DNA from: an uncultured Lachnospiraceae bacterium | Lineage (GTDB): Bacteria; Bacillota; Clostridia; Lachnospirales; Lachnospiraceae | DNA: 64,000 nt | Assembly: GCA_945949085.1 (NCBI GenBank) | Contig: CAMFDJ010000002.1 | Location: forward strand, 1 to 64,000 | Direction of reading: 5' to 3' | In this document: in pieces, positions 1-9,234 of the stretch | How positions within the stretch are numbered: position 1 is the first letter of the stretch | Layout of the letters: each line of letters opens with the position of its first letter | Made by a program: the position numbers and the translations under genes | Notes under the pieces: generated by a model | The model's database searches: none | What the model was told of the DNA's origin: nothing | Seen by the model: only the letters and a program-made list of their open reading frames with translations

Positions 1-139
1 CATCGTCTTCGCCGACATTTTGTTATGTATTGGACGATGTCATAACCGTGATAGATTGACACTCCCCATGTCTAAAGGAAGAGGATCAAACAGTATTGCG
101 TAGCTATTATTGGAAATGGACTACGGAAGGAAGATGGAA

Positions 140-979
140 ATGGGAAGAGTTGAAAATGTAGAAATATTCAAGGATACAGAGAGATTGTGCAAGACAAATG
201 CAAGACTGGCAAAGTCTGTAAAATTGTCAACAGCGGGGCAGAAGCTGATCTTAGAGGGGGAGGCTATGCCGGAGCAAACTCTTTTACTGTATGAGGAAAC
301 AGCAAAGGTGACTGTCTCAAAAAAGAGAACCTTTGAGGCTGCAAGTGCATATCGGGAAGGGAGAGTTGCGGTTCTCAACTTTGCGTCTGCCTCAAATCCC
401 GGGGGTGGCGTCGTCAAGGGTTCGGGGGCGCAGGAGGAATGCCTGTGCAGATGTTCAGGGCTTTTTTTCAGTTTAAATGCGCCGGATATGTGGGAGGGTT
501 TCTACACACCGCATAGAAACGCGCATGATCCCATTCATAATGACGACATCATTTATACGCCGGATGTCATAGTGTTTAAGTCGGATACCGCGATGCCGAG
601 ACTAATGCCGCAGGAGAAATGGTATTCGGTGGATGTGATTACCTGCGCTGCGCCGAATCTGCGGCCCAATCCGACTAATCCCATGAATCCGGCTGACGGA
701 AAGCCTGTAAAGGTTTCGGATAAGGAATTGTTAAGCCTCCACGAAAAGCGTCTGAAACGGATTTTGGATGTTGCTGTTGCAGAAGGAGTGGATACTATCA
801 TTCTCGGAGCCTTTGGGTGTGGTGCATTCATGAATAATCCGGAGGTGGTTGCCAGGGCAGCCCGAAATGTTCTGCAGGATTATCTACATGCATTCAAAAA
901 TATTGAATATGCTGTATATTGCAGACCGGATGACGATAGGAATTTTAGGATATTTGAGAGAGTGCTCAGAAATCTATAG
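140..979 (+). CDS. TIGR02452-family macrodomain protein (bacterial-type PARG-like)
   Basis: Likely a cytosolic hydrolase that removes ADP-ribose from proteins or related substrates. Residues 88-90 are GGG and 98-100 are QEE, with seven residues between. This fits the GGG-X(6-8)-QEE signature of bacterial-type poly(ADP-ribose) glycohydrolases and lies in the usual NPGGG loop of macrodomains. About 279 aa is normal for the family. The start is uncertain: in-frame ATGs lie at 116, 134 and 140. I chose 140 because a GGAAGG ribosome site at 125-130 is best spaced for it. No ART toxin, NADAR or other ADP-ribosylation gene is adjacent, so the substrate is unknown. The family call is firm; the activity is inferred from it. 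Confidence 0.85.
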   Translation: MGRVENVEIFKDTERLCKTNARLAKSVKLSTAGQKLILEGEAMPEQTLLLYEETAKVTVSKKRTFEAASAYREGRVAVLNFASASNPGGGVVKGSGAQEECLCRCSGLFFSLNAPDMWEGFYTPHRNAHDPIHNDDIIYTPDVIVFKSDTAMPRLMPQEKWYSVDVITCAAPNLRPNPTNPMNPADGKPVKVSDKELLSLHEKRLKRILDVAVAEGVDTIILGAFGCGAFMNNPEVVARAARNVLQDYLHAFKNIEYAVYCRPDDDRNFRIFERVLRNL

Positions 980-1039
980 CAATTGTAGAAGCGTTCGGTC
1001 ATGCAAGGGTAAAATCGTAAGAAAAATAGAAATTACCTC

Positions 1040-1105
1040 TTGTCAATCCCTGTAAAATGTACGATACTTTAAATAATAGGAACGGAAATGTAAGCGTACA
1101 TTTTA
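1040..1105 (+). promoter_or_regulatory. Sigma-A promoter with flanking 11-bp inverted repeat
   Basis: TTGTCA (1040-1045), a 17-nt spacer and GATACT (1063-1068) form a good housekeeping promoter for the FliD-like gene. An 11-bp perfect inverted repeat has its left arm at 1053-1063, in the spacer and first base of the -10, and its right arm at 1095-1105, downstream of the expected transcript start. The arms read TAAAATGTACG and its complement. Because the left arm would not be transcribed, this looks more like a DNA-binding site pair than an RNA hairpin. Confidence 0.55.
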
Positions 1106-1161
1106 TTGGGATGATGATGCCAAATACGCAAGGATGCGGTTATTTTCAAAGGAGTGATCGA

Positions 1162-1917
1162 ATGAATATTCAGGCAAAAACAGATTATTCAACTTTATTT
1201 TCAAGTCTTTCCGGTAATCAGACCAGTACTTTTTCTTTGGCTGACTACGCGAGCATCAAAAACGGCAGTTACTTTAAGGTGATGAAGGCCTATTATGGAA
1301 AGGATGCGCAAGGCGTTTCTGTAGCAGATCAGACTTCTTCAGGCAAAGGTGCCGGCAAGGATACGGCTGCTACAAATGCAAATGTGGAGAGTAAGGCATC
1401 TGCATTGTCAAAAGCTGCAGATACACTTTTAAAGACTGGCTCCGATTCATTGTTTACAAAGAAGGATATTGTGACAAAGGATGCTGACGGAAATGAGACG
1501 ACTGCATATGACTATGACAGAGATGCCATTTATAAAGCGGTAGATACTTTTGCAGGCAGCTATAATAATATGATTGATGCAGCTATCAAATCAAAAAATG
1601 CAGATGTGATCAGCAAAGCAACTGATATGGTAACGCAATCTCTTCGAAGTGAGAAGCTGTTAAACAATGTCGGTATCACAATCGGAGAGGACAATAAGCT
1701 ATCTGTGGATGAGAAGAAACTGAAAAGTGCAGATATTGCCACATTGAAGTCTCTGTTTAACGGAGTAGGTTCCTACGCATATGGCGTGCAGTCAAAGGCT
1801 TCTTATATGAATATGTATGCCAAAGAGGATGCGAATAAGGCAAGCGGAGTCTATTCTTCTGCAGCACAGTATCAGGCAAATTTAGATACCGGTAATATCC
1901 TGAACAGCTTTATTTAA
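1162..1917 (+). CDS. FliD-like (flagellar hook-associated protein 2-type) protein
   Basis: A 251-aa protein. Its second half resembles the C-terminal region of the flagellar cap protein FliD: a long helical stretch (YKAVDTFAGSYNNMIDAA), then a segment of the form 'LxxVGIxxxxDxxLSVDEKKL' leading to 'LKSLFNG'. It is about half the length of a true FliD and lacks a clear N-terminal coiled-coil module, so it is probably a paralogue and not the cap itself. The start was chosen for its AAAGGAG site (1148-1154) eight bases before the ATG; an upstream in-frame ATG at 1057 has no such site. It is a single-gene unit ahead of tRNA-Leu, with its own promoter. Its exact role is unknown. Confidence 0.6.
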   Translation: MNIQAKTDYSTLFSSLSGNQTSTFSLADYASIKNGSYFKVMKAYYGKDAQGVSVADQTSSGKGAGKDTAATNANVESKASALSKAADTLLKTGSDSLFTKKDIVTKDADGNETTAYDYDRDAIYKAVDTFAGSYNNMIDAAIKSKNADVISKATDMVTQSLRSEKLLNNVGITIGEDNKLSVDEKKLKSADIATLKSLFNGVGSYAYGVQSKASYMNMYAKEDANKASGVYSSAAQYQANLDTGNILNSFI

Positions 1918-1996
1918 AGTATTTTTTGGTTTTTTGCCCCAATTACGTGTTGAAATTGCGTGCTGAAATTTCTTAAAATGCTGTTGAAAAAAGTTG

Positions 1997-2025
1997 TTGA
2001 CAAGATAAGAGAAAACAGATATACT
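1997..2025 (+). promoter_or_regulatory. Promoter of tRNA-Leu
   Basis: A perfect TTGACA (1997-2002), a 17-nt spacer and TATACT (2020-2025) lie 11 bases upstream of the mature tRNA 5' end. This is one of the strongest housekeeping promoters in the window. Confidence 0.85.
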
Positions 2026-2036
2026 ACATATTGCGC

Positions 2037-2120
2037 GCAGGAGTGGTGGAATTGGCAGACGCGCAGGCTTCAGGTGCCTGTGGTAGCAATACCGTGTGGG
2101 TTCAAGTCCCATCTCCTGCA
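2037..2120 (+). tRNA. tRNA-Leu (anticodon CAG)
   Basis: A class II tRNA of 84 nt. The acceptor arms GCAGGAG (2037-2043) and CTCCTGC (2113-2119) pair fully, and A2120 is the discriminator. The anticodon stem is CAGGC/GCCTG around the loop TTCAGGT, giving CAG. A long variable arm (TGGTAGCAATACCG) and the TTCAAGT T-loop are present. CCA is not encoded, so the CCA-adding enzyme must supply it. A strong promoter lies just upstream and a terminator just downstream, making a single-gene transcription unit. Confidence 0.97.
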
Positions 2121-2124
2121 TGGA

Positions 2125-2152
2125 AACCTCTTGAGAAATCAAGAGGTTTTTT
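2125..2152 (+). terminator. Intrinsic terminator of tRNA-Leu
   Basis: An AACCTCTTGA / TCAAGAGGTT stem with a short GAAA loop is followed directly by a run of six T. It starts five bases after the tRNA 3' end. Confidence 0.9.
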
Positions 2153-2260
2153 GTATTGTGTAGTGAGAAACGAAAATGAGAACGAGCGTACAGCGAGAAA
2201 ATCGGAGAGCACGAAGTGCGGATGAGCGGGAAGATTTTTTAGTAGGAGGAAGGGAAAGCT

Positions 2261-3376
2261 ATGTATGATTATCTGATTGTAGGAGCCGGGTTGTATGGTG
2301 CAGTTTTTGCGCATGAGGCAGTAAAGAGAGGAAAAAAAGTACTCGTGATAGATAAGCGTCCGCATATTGCAGGAAATGTCTATACCAAACAGATAGAAGG
2401 GATTCATGTACATGAGTATGGAGCGCATATTTTTCATACAAATGACAGACGGGTTTGGGAGTATGTCAATCAGTTTGCGACCTTTAACCGCTTTACCAAT
2501 TCTCCTGTTGCCAATTATAAAGGGGAACTGTATTCTCTACCCTTTAATATGTACACTTTCAATCGGATGTGGGGTGTCACAACGCCTGGCCAGGCGGCAG
2601 CGATCATAGAGCAGCAACGCAAGGAGGCCGGCATCACGAATCCGCAGAATCTGGAGGAACAGGCCATCTCATTGGTGGGAACGGATATTTATGAGAAACT
2701 GATCAAAGGATATACAGAAAAACAGTGGGGGAGACCTTGCCGGGAATTGCCAGCATTTATCATCAAACGACTTCCCGTCCGTCTGACCTTTGACAATAAC
2801 TATTTTAATGCCTTATATCAGGGGATTCCGATCGGCGGATATACAAAGCTGGTGGAAAATATGTTGCAGGGTGCCGAAATCAAATTGGATGTGGATTATC
2901 TGCAGGACAGAAAAAAGTATGATGCAATGGCGCAGCAGGTCGTTTATACAGGAGCCATCGATGCTTTTTTCGAATATTGCTACGGCGCATTGGAGTATCG
3001 GTCGGTACGGTTCGATACACAGATTCTGGATATGCCGAATTTTCAGGGGAATGCAGCAGTCAATTACACGGATGCCGAGACACCTTATACCAGAATCATT
3101 GAACATAAGTGGTTTGAATTTGGCAAAGATGCAAACGGAGCCGATCTGCCGAAAACTGTCATCAGCAAGGAGTTCAGTACGCAGTGGAAGATGGGAGACG
3201 AACCATATTATCCGGTGAATGATGAGAAGAACGGAAAGCTGTATGAACGATACCGTACGCTGGCGGATGATGAAGAAAAGGTGCACATTGGGGGAAGACT
3301 TGGTGAATATAAGTATTATGATATGGATGCGGTCATAGCATCAGCGCTGGGAGCGTGTGAAAAAGTTTTCTCATAA
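2261..3376 (+). CDS. glf: UDP-galactopyranose mutase
   Basis: Converts UDP-galactopyranose to UDP-galactofuranose with a reduced flavin, supplying galactofuranose for surface glycans. The protein is 371 aa, the usual length. The N-terminus carries the FAD-binding Rossmann loop GAGLYGAVFAHEAV, then VIDKRPHIAGN. The family motifs EYGAHIFHTN, YTEKQWGRP and the C-terminal GGRLGEYKYYDMD, which closes around the flavin, are all visible. An AGGAGGAAGGG ribosome site precedes the ATG. No galactofuranosyltransferase is adjacent, so the glycan it serves is encoded elsewhere. The identification is firm. Confidence 0.97.
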   Translation: MYDYLIVGAGLYGAVFAHEAVKRGKKVLVIDKRPHIAGNVYTKQIEGIHVHEYGAHIFHTNDRRVWEYVNQFATFNRFTNSPVANYKGELYSLPFNMYTFNRMWGVTTPGQAAAIIEQQRKEAGITNPQNLEEQAISLVGTDIYEKLIKGYTEKQWGRPCRELPAFIIKRLPVRLTFDNNYFNALYQGIPIGGYTKLVENMLQGAEIKLDVDYLQDRKKYDAMAQQVVYTGAIDAFFEYCYGALEYRSVRFDTQILDMPNFQGNAAVNYTDAETPYTRIIEHKWFEFGKDANGADLPKTVISKEFSTQWKMGDEPYYPVNDEKNGKLYERYRTLADDEEKVHIGGRLGEYKYYDMDAVIASALGACEKVFS

Positions 3377-3462
3377 AAGAAAAAGGAAATTAAAAAAAAA
3401 CGCAGAAATTATATAATAGTGGATTTTTTTGAAGTACGGTCTCTTGGAAGAAGGGAATTCAT

Positions 3463-4470
3463 ATGACGATCAGAGAGATGCTTGAGGAGATGGAGCAGAC
3501 GGATTTGAGTCCTTCTGCATGCCTGAGTAAAAATTCAAAAGGAAGACTGAAGGAAGAGGCGCAGTGTGATATCAGAACGGTATTTCAGCGCGACAGGGAT
3601 CGCATTTTGCACAGCAAATCCTTCCGCAGATTAAAAGACAAGACGCAGGTGTTCTTAACACCTGACGGTGATCATTACAGAACGAGACTGACGCATACAC
3701 TTGAGGTGTCTCAAAATGCCAGGACGATTGCCAAGGCGCTTCGTTTAAATGAGGAGCTTGTAGAGGCAATTGCACTTGGGCATGACCTGGGGCATACTCC
3801 CTTTGGACATGCCGGAGAGCGCGCGCTTGACAGTGTGTGTCCCTATGGTTTTGTGCATAGTGAGCAGAGCCTTCGGACGGTTGATGTGCTTGAAAAGAAC
3901 GGACAGGGACTGAATCTGACCTATGAGGTGCGCGATGGTATCAGAAATCATCAGACTTCCCTCATGCCGTCTACACTGGAGGGAAAGATTGTCAGACTAT
4001 CGGATAAAATTGCCTACATTCATCATGATATGGATGATGCGATCAGAGCCGGGATATTGACGGATAACGATGTTCCGAAAAGGATAGGGGATGTGATCGG
4101 CTATACGCTGGGAGAGCGGCTGGATCATTTTATTCATGATATCATTATCACGAGTAAGGATGCGCAGGATATTCGCATGTCACCTCCTGTGGAGCAGGCG
4201 ATGAAGGAACTGCGCGCCTTTATGTTTGAAAGGGTCTATCAGAATCCTCGCGCAAAAGGAGAAGAGAAGAAGGCAGAGGCTTTGATGGTCACATTGTATG
4301 ACTATTATCTGAAGCATATTGATCTGTTGCCGAGGGACATGCTCGAGCTGATGGAACGGGACGGCACACCGCGAGAGCAGATTGTATGTGATTATGTGGG
4401 AGCCATGACTGACCGTTTTGCGATTGCAAAATATGAGGAGATTTACATTCCCAATACATGGCACGGCTAA
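3463..4470 (+). CDS. dgt: dGTP triphosphohydrolase-like HD protein
   Basis: An HD-superfamily dNTP triphosphohydrolase (deoxyguanosinetriphosphate triphosphohydrolase-like) that would split dNTPs into deoxynucleoside and triphosphate and so affect the dNTP pool. RLTHTLEVSQ supplies the first metal histidine and GHDLGHTPFGHAGE the HD pair; the family's FRRLKDKTQVF block lies near residue 50. The length of 335 aa matches the short type-2 form. It sits 16 bases upstream of dnaG and probably leads the dgt-dnaG-rpoD transcription unit, linking dNTP supply to replication genes. A TATAAT at 3412-3417 may be its promoter, but a good -35 is missing. Confidence 0.93.
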   Translation: MTIREMLEEMEQTDLSPSACLSKNSKGRLKEEAQCDIRTVFQRDRDRILHSKSFRRLKDKTQVFLTPDGDHYRTRLTHTLEVSQNARTIAKALRLNEELVEAIALGHDLGHTPFGHAGERALDSVCPYGFVHSEQSLRTVDVLEKNGQGLNLTYEVRDGIRNHQTSLMPSTLEGKIVRLSDKIAYIHHDMDDAIRAGILTDNDVPKRIGDVIGYTLGERLDHFIHDIIITSKDAQDIRMSPPVEQAMKELRAFMFERVYQNPRAKGEEKKAEALMVTLYDYYLKHIDLLPRDMLELMERDGTPREQIVCDYVGAMTDRFAIAKYEEIYIPNTWHG

Positions 4471-4486
4471 GCGATAAGGAGAAGTT

Positions 4487-6283
4487 ATGTATTATCCGGA
4501 AGAACTTGTGGAAGAGATCAGACAAAAGAATGATATTGTGGACATTATTTCCGGGTATGTCAGCCTGAAAAGAAAGGGAGGCAATTATTTCGGACTATGT
4601 CCTTTTCATAATGAAAAGACAGGGTCTTTTTCCGTCAGCCAGAATAAACAGATGTATTACTGTTTTGGCTGCGGTGCAGGTGGTAATGTGATCACCTTTA
4701 TCATGAATTATGAGAACTACACGTTTGGGGAGGCACTCAGGCTCCTTGCGGATAGAGCCGGAGTGGAGTTGCCGGAGATAGAGGATTCCAAGGAAAACAG
4801 GGAGAAGGAGACCAAAAGGCAGAAATTACTCGAGATCAATAAGGAAGCTGCCAAATATTTTTATTATCAGCTTAGAATGCCGCAGGGCAGTATTGGTCTG
4901 CAGTATTTTCAAAAGCGTCAGCTTACGGAAGATACGATGAAACAGTTCGGTCTTGGGTTTTCCAATAAAACGAGCAACGATCTGGTACAGTATCTGAGAA
5001 GTAAAGGCTTTTCGGATGAATTGATTCGTGATTCGGGTGTCGCCGTCTTTCATGAAAAGTATGGATTGAATGACAAATTCTGGAATCGCGTCATGTTTCC
5101 GATTCAGGACAGCAATCATCGCGTGATTGGATTTGGAGGGCGTGTGCTGGGTGAGGGCGAGCCGAAATATCTCAACTCACCGGAGACGCAGATTTTTGAT
5201 AAGAGCCGGAATCTCTATGGTTTGAATTTTGCGCGGACTTCTCGCAAAAATAACATTATTCTGTGTGAGGGATATATGGATGTCATAGCCATGCATCAGG
5301 CTGGTTTTACGCAGGCTGTCGCATCGCTTGGAACGGCATTTACCTCCGGGCAGGCCAATCTGCTCAGGCGTTATGCCCAGAATGTGATCCTCTCCTATGA
5401 CAGTGATGGCGCAGGTGTGAAGGCGGCACTTCGTGCAATCGGGATTTTAAAAGAGGCGGGACTGTCCGGCAAAGTATTAAATCTGGAGCCGTACAAAGAC
5501 CCGGATGAATTTATCAAAAATCTGGGACCTGAGGAGTTTCAGAAGAGACTGGATCAGGCAGAAAACTGTTTTCTGTTTGAAATACGGATGTTGGAAAAAA
5601 ACTATGATCTTTCTGATCCGGACAGTAAGACGCGTTTTCTGACGGAAATCGCCAAAAAACTGTGCGGCTTCTCAGAGGAAGTGGAACGGGAGAATTATAT
5701 TGAAGCTGTGGCCCAGAAATATTATATTGGGCGGGACAGTTTGCGCAAGCTTGTTGTGGGACAGGCTGCGCGAGAGGGAATGACAAAGGAGTATGTCAGA
5801 CCAAAAGCGCCGAAAGGGCAGAAGCAGCAGGAGAAAGGCGATCAGGTGCAGCGTCTTCTTCTGACATGGCTTGTGGAAGTGCCGCAGCTATATCACAAGA
5901 TAAAGGTGTATATTTCACCGCAGGATTTTACGAATTCGCTGTATCGTCAGGTGGCGGAAATGCTGTTTGAGGATATTGAGAAGGGAAACGTAAATCCGGC
6001 CGCCATCATCAGCCGGTTTGAGGAAGAAGAGGAGCAGAGGGATATTGCAAGGCTGTTTCATACGAAACTGGATTTCCTTGATGAGGAGAGCGAAGATGGC
6101 AACGGAATGGAAGAGAAAGCGGAACGGGAGAAGGCTTTTCACGACATTTTGGTGAAGGTGAAAAAGAATGCTTATGAAGCGGATGTGCGGGCGTCAGGAA
6201 CCGATCTTGCTGCAATGCAGCGTATGGTAGATGGAAAAGTAGCGCTTGCGCAGCTCGAAAAAACGCATATTTCAATTGATTAA
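4487..6283 (+). CDS. dnaG: DNA primase
   Basis: Synthesises RNA primers at the replication fork and binds the DnaB-type helicase. The 598-aa chain begins with the CHC2 zinc finger (C38, H41, C59, C62). The catalytic core follows, with a Toprim domain from about residue 255: the conserved glutamate lies in LCEGYMDV and the metal aspartates in LSYDSDGAG. The C-terminal ~150 residues are divergent and acidic, as expected for the helicase-binding domain. It lies between dgt and rpoD, in the order typical of the Firmicute macromolecular-synthesis operon. Confidence 0.98.
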   Translation: MYYPEELVEEIRQKNDIVDIISGYVSLKRKGGNYFGLCPFHNEKTGSFSVSQNKQMYYCFGCGAGGNVITFIMNYENYTFGEALRLLADRAGVELPEIEDSKENREKETKRQKLLEINKEAAKYFYYQLRMPQGSIGLQYFQKRQLTEDTMKQFGLGFSNKTSNDLVQYLRSKGFSDELIRDSGVAVFHEKYGLNDKFWNRVMFPIQDSNHRVIGFGGRVLGEGEPKYLNSPETQIFDKSRNLYGLNFARTSRKNNIILCEGYMDVIAMHQAGFTQAVASLGTAFTSGQANLLRRYAQNVILSYDSDGAGVKAALRAIGILKEAGLSGKVLNLEPYKDPDEFIKNLGPEEFQKRLDQAENCFLFEIRMLEKNYDLSDPDSKTRFLTEIAKKLCGFSEEVERENYIEAVAQKYYIGRDSLRKLVVGQAAREGMTKEYVRPKAPKGQKQQEKGDQVQRLLLTWLVEVPQLYHKIKVYISPQDFTNSLYRQVAEMLFEDIEKGNVNPAAIISRFEEEEEQRDIARLFHTKLDFLDEESEDGNGMEEKAEREKAFHDILVKVKKNAYEADVRASGTDLAAMQRMVDGKVALAQLEKTHISID

Positions 6284-6321
6284 GGATAAACTACCTACAT
6301 AAATGGAAGGATGGAAGAAAA

Positions 6322-7431
6322 ATGGACGAAAACACACAGGCAAGATTTGAAGAGAAGCTGCGCGAAGTGCTGGCGCTTGCAAAGAAAAAGAAAAACGTGC
6401 TGGATTACCAGGAGGTTGTGGATTTTTTTGCAGAATTGTCTTTAGAGGATGACAAGCTGGATAAGGCTGTGGAATATCTGGAACAGAGCGGAATCGATGT
6501 GCTTCGCATCTCTGAGGAGGAAGAACCGGATGAAGAAATCATTCTGACAGAGGAGGACGAGGTAGATGTGGAGAACATCGATCTGTCTGTCCCGGACGGT
6601 ATCAGTATAGAAGATCCTGTCAGAATGTATCTGAAAGAAATCGGTAAGGTCCCGCTTCTGAGTGCAGATGAAGAAATTGAACTTGCCAGAAGAATGGAAG
6701 AGGGGGACGAGGAAGCCAAAAAGAAGCTTGCAGAGGCCAATCTGCGACTGGTCGTCAGCATTGCGAAGAGATATGTAGGTCGTGGTATGCTTTTCCTGGA
6801 TCTGATTCAGGAGGGAAATCTTGGTCTGATCAAAGCAGTAGAAAAATTTGATTACAGCAAGGGTTATAAATTCTCTACTTATGCGACATGGTGGATCAGA
6901 CAGGCGATTACAAGAGCAATCGCCGATCAGGCAAGAACCATCCGTATTCCCGTGCATATGGTGGAAACAATCAATAAACTGATTCGTGTCAGCAGACAGC
7001 TTTTGCAGGAATACGGACGTGAACCCAGCCCTGAGGAGATTGCAAAAGAGATGAATATGCCTGTCGACCGTGTGCGTGAGATTTTGAAAATTTCCCAGGA
7101 GCCGGTGTCGCTTGAGACGCCGATCGGTGAGGAGGAGGATTCTCATCTGGGAGATTTCATCCAGGACGACAATGTGCCGGTACCGGCTGATGCAGCAGCC
7201 TTTACACTGCTCAGAGAGCAGCTTAACGAGGTTTTGGATACGCTGACAGACAGAGAACAGAAGGTGCTGAAGCTTCGCTTCGGACTGGACGACGGTCGTG
7301 CCAGAACACTCGAAGAAGTGGGACGTGAATTTAATGTCACACGTGAACGTATCCGTCAGATTGAGGCAAAGGCACTGCGGAAGCTCCGTCACCCGAGCAG
7401 GAGCCGCAAACTCAAAGACTTTTTGGACTAG
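6322..7431 (+). CDS. rpoD: RNA polymerase primary sigma factor (SigA/RpoD)
   Basis: The housekeeping sigma factor, 369 aa, with the short N-terminus typical of Firmicutes. A short acidic region 1.1 is followed by region 1.2 ([16 protein letters not shown]), region 2 with the -10-reading helix ([19 protein letters not shown]), region 3 and a C-terminal region 4 helix-turn-helix ([20 protein letters not shown]). The TTGACA/TATAAT promoters seen across the window are those this protein should recognise. It is 38 bases after dnaG and just ahead of trmK in the same direction. Confidence 0.99.
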   Translation: MDENTQARFEEKLREVLALAKKKKNVLDYQEVVDFFAELSLEDDKLDKAVEYLEQSGIDVLRISEEEEPDEEIILTEEDEVDVENIDLSVPDGISIEDPVRMYLKEIGKVPLLSADEEIELARRMEEGDEEAKKKLAEANLRLVVSIAKRYVGRGMLFLDLIQEGNLGLIKAVEKFDYSKGYKFSTYATWWIRQAITRAIADQARTIRIPVHMVETINKLIRVSRQLLQEYGREPSPEEIAKEMNMPVDRVREILKISQEPVSLETPIGEEEDSHLGDFIQDDNVPVPADAAAFTLLREQLNEVLDTLTDREQKVLKLRFGLDDGRARTLEEVGREFNVTRERIRQIEAKALRKLRHPSRSRKLKDFLD

Positions 7432-7438
7432 AAGATAT

Positions 7439-8236
7439 ATGGAAGAAGAGAAGAATGTGCTTCGGCCTGTCGTTTTGTCAAAGCGCCTTTCCTGTGTGGC
7501 GCAGATGGTTTCGCCCGGTGGAATTGTCTGTGATGTTGGCTGCGATCATGGATTTGTATCCATTTACCTGATACAAAAGGGAATTGCAGGGCGGGTCTTT
7601 GCAATGGATGTACGAGAGGGTCCGCTTTCAAGGGCACAGGAGCACGTGAAGGAATATGGGCTATGTGACTACATAGAGGTCAGATTATCAGACGGATTGT
7701 CAGCGGTTAGTCACAAGGAGTCAATCGGAACTGTCATTATGGCAGGAATGGGTGGTTTGCTTATGACCCGTCTGATTGGTGATGCATTGGAGCGGTCTCT
7801 TGTGATACCTGAACTGGTTTTGCAGCCACAATCGCACTGGCAGCAGTTGCGGTGCTTTTTGCGGCAGCAGTGTTACAAAATCGTGCAGGAAGATATGGTA
7901 TGCGAGGATGGAAAGTTTTATCCCGTTATGCGAGCAATCCGGGCAGAGGAGCGGAGTAAGGAGTTAAAGGAAGCGCTGGCGGCAGAAGACCGGAGTGGAG
8001 AAATCAGAGGACAGGCATGCCCCGGAACGACCGGGTTGGAACAGGAGGTTACGGATTTATTCGGACCGCTTCTCCTGCAGGAAAAAAATGATGTGCTCTT
8101 TCAATATCTTCTGCGGGAACAGGATAAATTCAGCCGTGTACGCGTCCGCATTGCAGAAAATGGGAAAATGGATGAGGCAGTCGAGAAACAGCTTGCCATG
8201 ATTCATGAGGCGCTTGCGCACTATGAATCGTTTTAA
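7439..8236 (+). CDS. trmK: tRNA (adenine-22-N1)-methyltransferase
   Basis: A SAM-dependent methyltransferase for A22 in the D-loop of tRNA. The SAM-binding loop is CDVGCDHGFVSIYL, followed by AMDVREGPLSRA and the catalytic-region motif MAGMGGLLM. At 265 aa it is slightly longer than typical (~230-240); the excess lies around residues 165-205. The ATG at 7439 starts seven bases after the rpoD stop. A longer in-frame reading that overlaps rpoD has no ribosome site and is rejected. The order rpoD-trmK-nif3 is conserved in Firmicutes and supports the call. Confidence 0.92.
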   Translation: MEEEKNVLRPVVLSKRLSCVAQMVSPGGIVCDVGCDHGFVSIYLIQKGIAGRVFAMDVREGPLSRAQEHVKEYGLCDYIEVRLSDGLSAVSHKESIGTVIMAGMGGLLMTRLIGDALERSLVIPELVLQPQSHWQQLRCFLRQQCYKIVQEDMVCEDGKFYPVMRAIRAEERSKELKEALAAEDRSGEIRGQACPGTTGLEQEVTDLFGPLLLQEKNDVLFQYLLREQDKFSRVRVRIAENGKMDEAVEKQLAMIHEALAHYESF

Positions 8237-8237
8237 T

Positions 8238-8289
8238 CTTATTCTAAGGGATTCCGAATTGTTGTCGGAATAGTGTTATGAGGAATAAG
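8238..8289 (+). other. Nested inverted repeats between trmK and the Nif3 gene
   Basis: An outer pair, CTTATTC (8238-8244) and GAATAAG (8283-8289), encloses a 7-bp hairpin, ATTCCGA (8251-8257) with TCGGAAT (8265-8271). There is no T-run after it, so it is not a standard terminator. The following ~60 bases are purine-rich with repeated GAGAT words up to the Nif3 start. It may be a structured leader or processing site. Confidence 0.4.
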
Positions 8290-8355
8290 AGATGGAATGA
8301 GATAGCAAATGGGATATGAAGTGAGATGTGGAAATGAGATACGGAGGAATTTTGG

Positions 8356-9138
8356 ATGCGCTGTGAGGAAGTGATTGCAAAGCTGGAGGAACTGGCACCG
8401 CTTTTGTTTGCGGAAAGCTGGGATAATCCCGGACTTTTGGCCGGACGTAAGAACAAAGAAATTAAGACAATTTTGATTGCCTTGGATGCCACCTCAGAGG
8501 TCATTGAAGAGGCAATCAGGTGCAAGGCGGATCTTCTGTTGACGCATCATCCGCTGATCTTCAAAGGACTGAAACGGGTTAACACGGATGATTATGTAGG
8601 CAGAAGAATCTTCAGACTCATTCAGAACGATATCTGTTATTATGCCATGCATACCAATTTCGATGTGATGGGCATGGCAGACGCGACGGCTGACGAACTT
8701 GGGCTGAAGAATCGGGAAGTACTCAAAATTACATTTGAGGATGATATCGCCAAAGAAGGGTATGGCAGATACGGCAGATTGCCGGAGATTATGACGTTAA
8801 GGGAATGTGCAGAGTATGTCAAACAAAAATTTGGCATAGAATATGTCAGGGTGTTCGGTGATCTTGATATGGAAGTGGAAACTGCGGCAATCATGCCCGG
8901 AAGCGGGAAATCAATGATTAGAGATGCTGTGTCAAAAGGCATTGATGTGATGATCACGGGGGACATTGATCATCATGACGGCATGGATGCATGGGAGAGG
9001 CGTATGGCTGTGATTGATGCGGGACATTTTGGCTTAGAGCAGATTTTCGTGCCATATCTGAAGGAATATCTGAATCGGGAGACAACGGGACTGGAAATTT
9101 TGTGCAGTAAGCCGAGTTGTCCGTTTGTGACGGTTTAA
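8356..9138 (+). CDS. Nif3-like dinuclear metal centre protein (YqfO family)
   Basis: A 260-aa member of the NIF3/GTP cyclohydrolase I type 2-like family, which forms a ring-shaped hexamer with two metal ions per subunit. The cellular reaction is not settled. Metal-ligand motifs are clear: LLLTHHPLIFKG near residue 60, and MITGDIDHHDG and DAGHFGLEQIF in the C-terminal third. Bacillus YqfO carries an inserted PII-like domain; the ~260-aa length here means that insert is absent. The ATG follows a GGAGG site. It is the fourth gene in the conserved dnaG-rpoD-trmK-nif3 order. Confidence 0.9.
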   Translation: MRCEEVIAKLEELAPLLFAESWDNPGLLAGRKNKEIKTILIALDATSEVIEEAIRCKADLLLTHHPLIFKGLKRVNTDDYVGRRIFRLIQNDICYYAMHTNFDVMGMADATADELGLKNREVLKITFEDDIAKEGYGRYGRLPEIMTLRECAEYVKQKFGIEYVRVFGDLDMEVETAAIMPGSGKSMIRDAVSKGIDVMITGDIDHHDGMDAWERRMAVIDAGHFGLEQIFVPYLKEYLNRETTGLEILCSKPSCPFVTV

Positions 9139-9234
9139 CAGTCATGCAGATGTATTGATAAATTGGAATGTAAAACGGTGGAAGTCTGGTCCGGGAGACG
9201 GACACAACATAAAAAATGTGACAGGGGGTATTGT

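Noticed and set aside
6442..7392. A 316-codon antisense frame inside rpoD
   Set aside because: A shadow of the conserved sigma factor; no start signal or homology.
9163..9234. Longer N-terminus for the TGS kinase
   Set aside because: No ribosome site and no conservation expected before the TGS domain; the ATG at 9235 has a good site.
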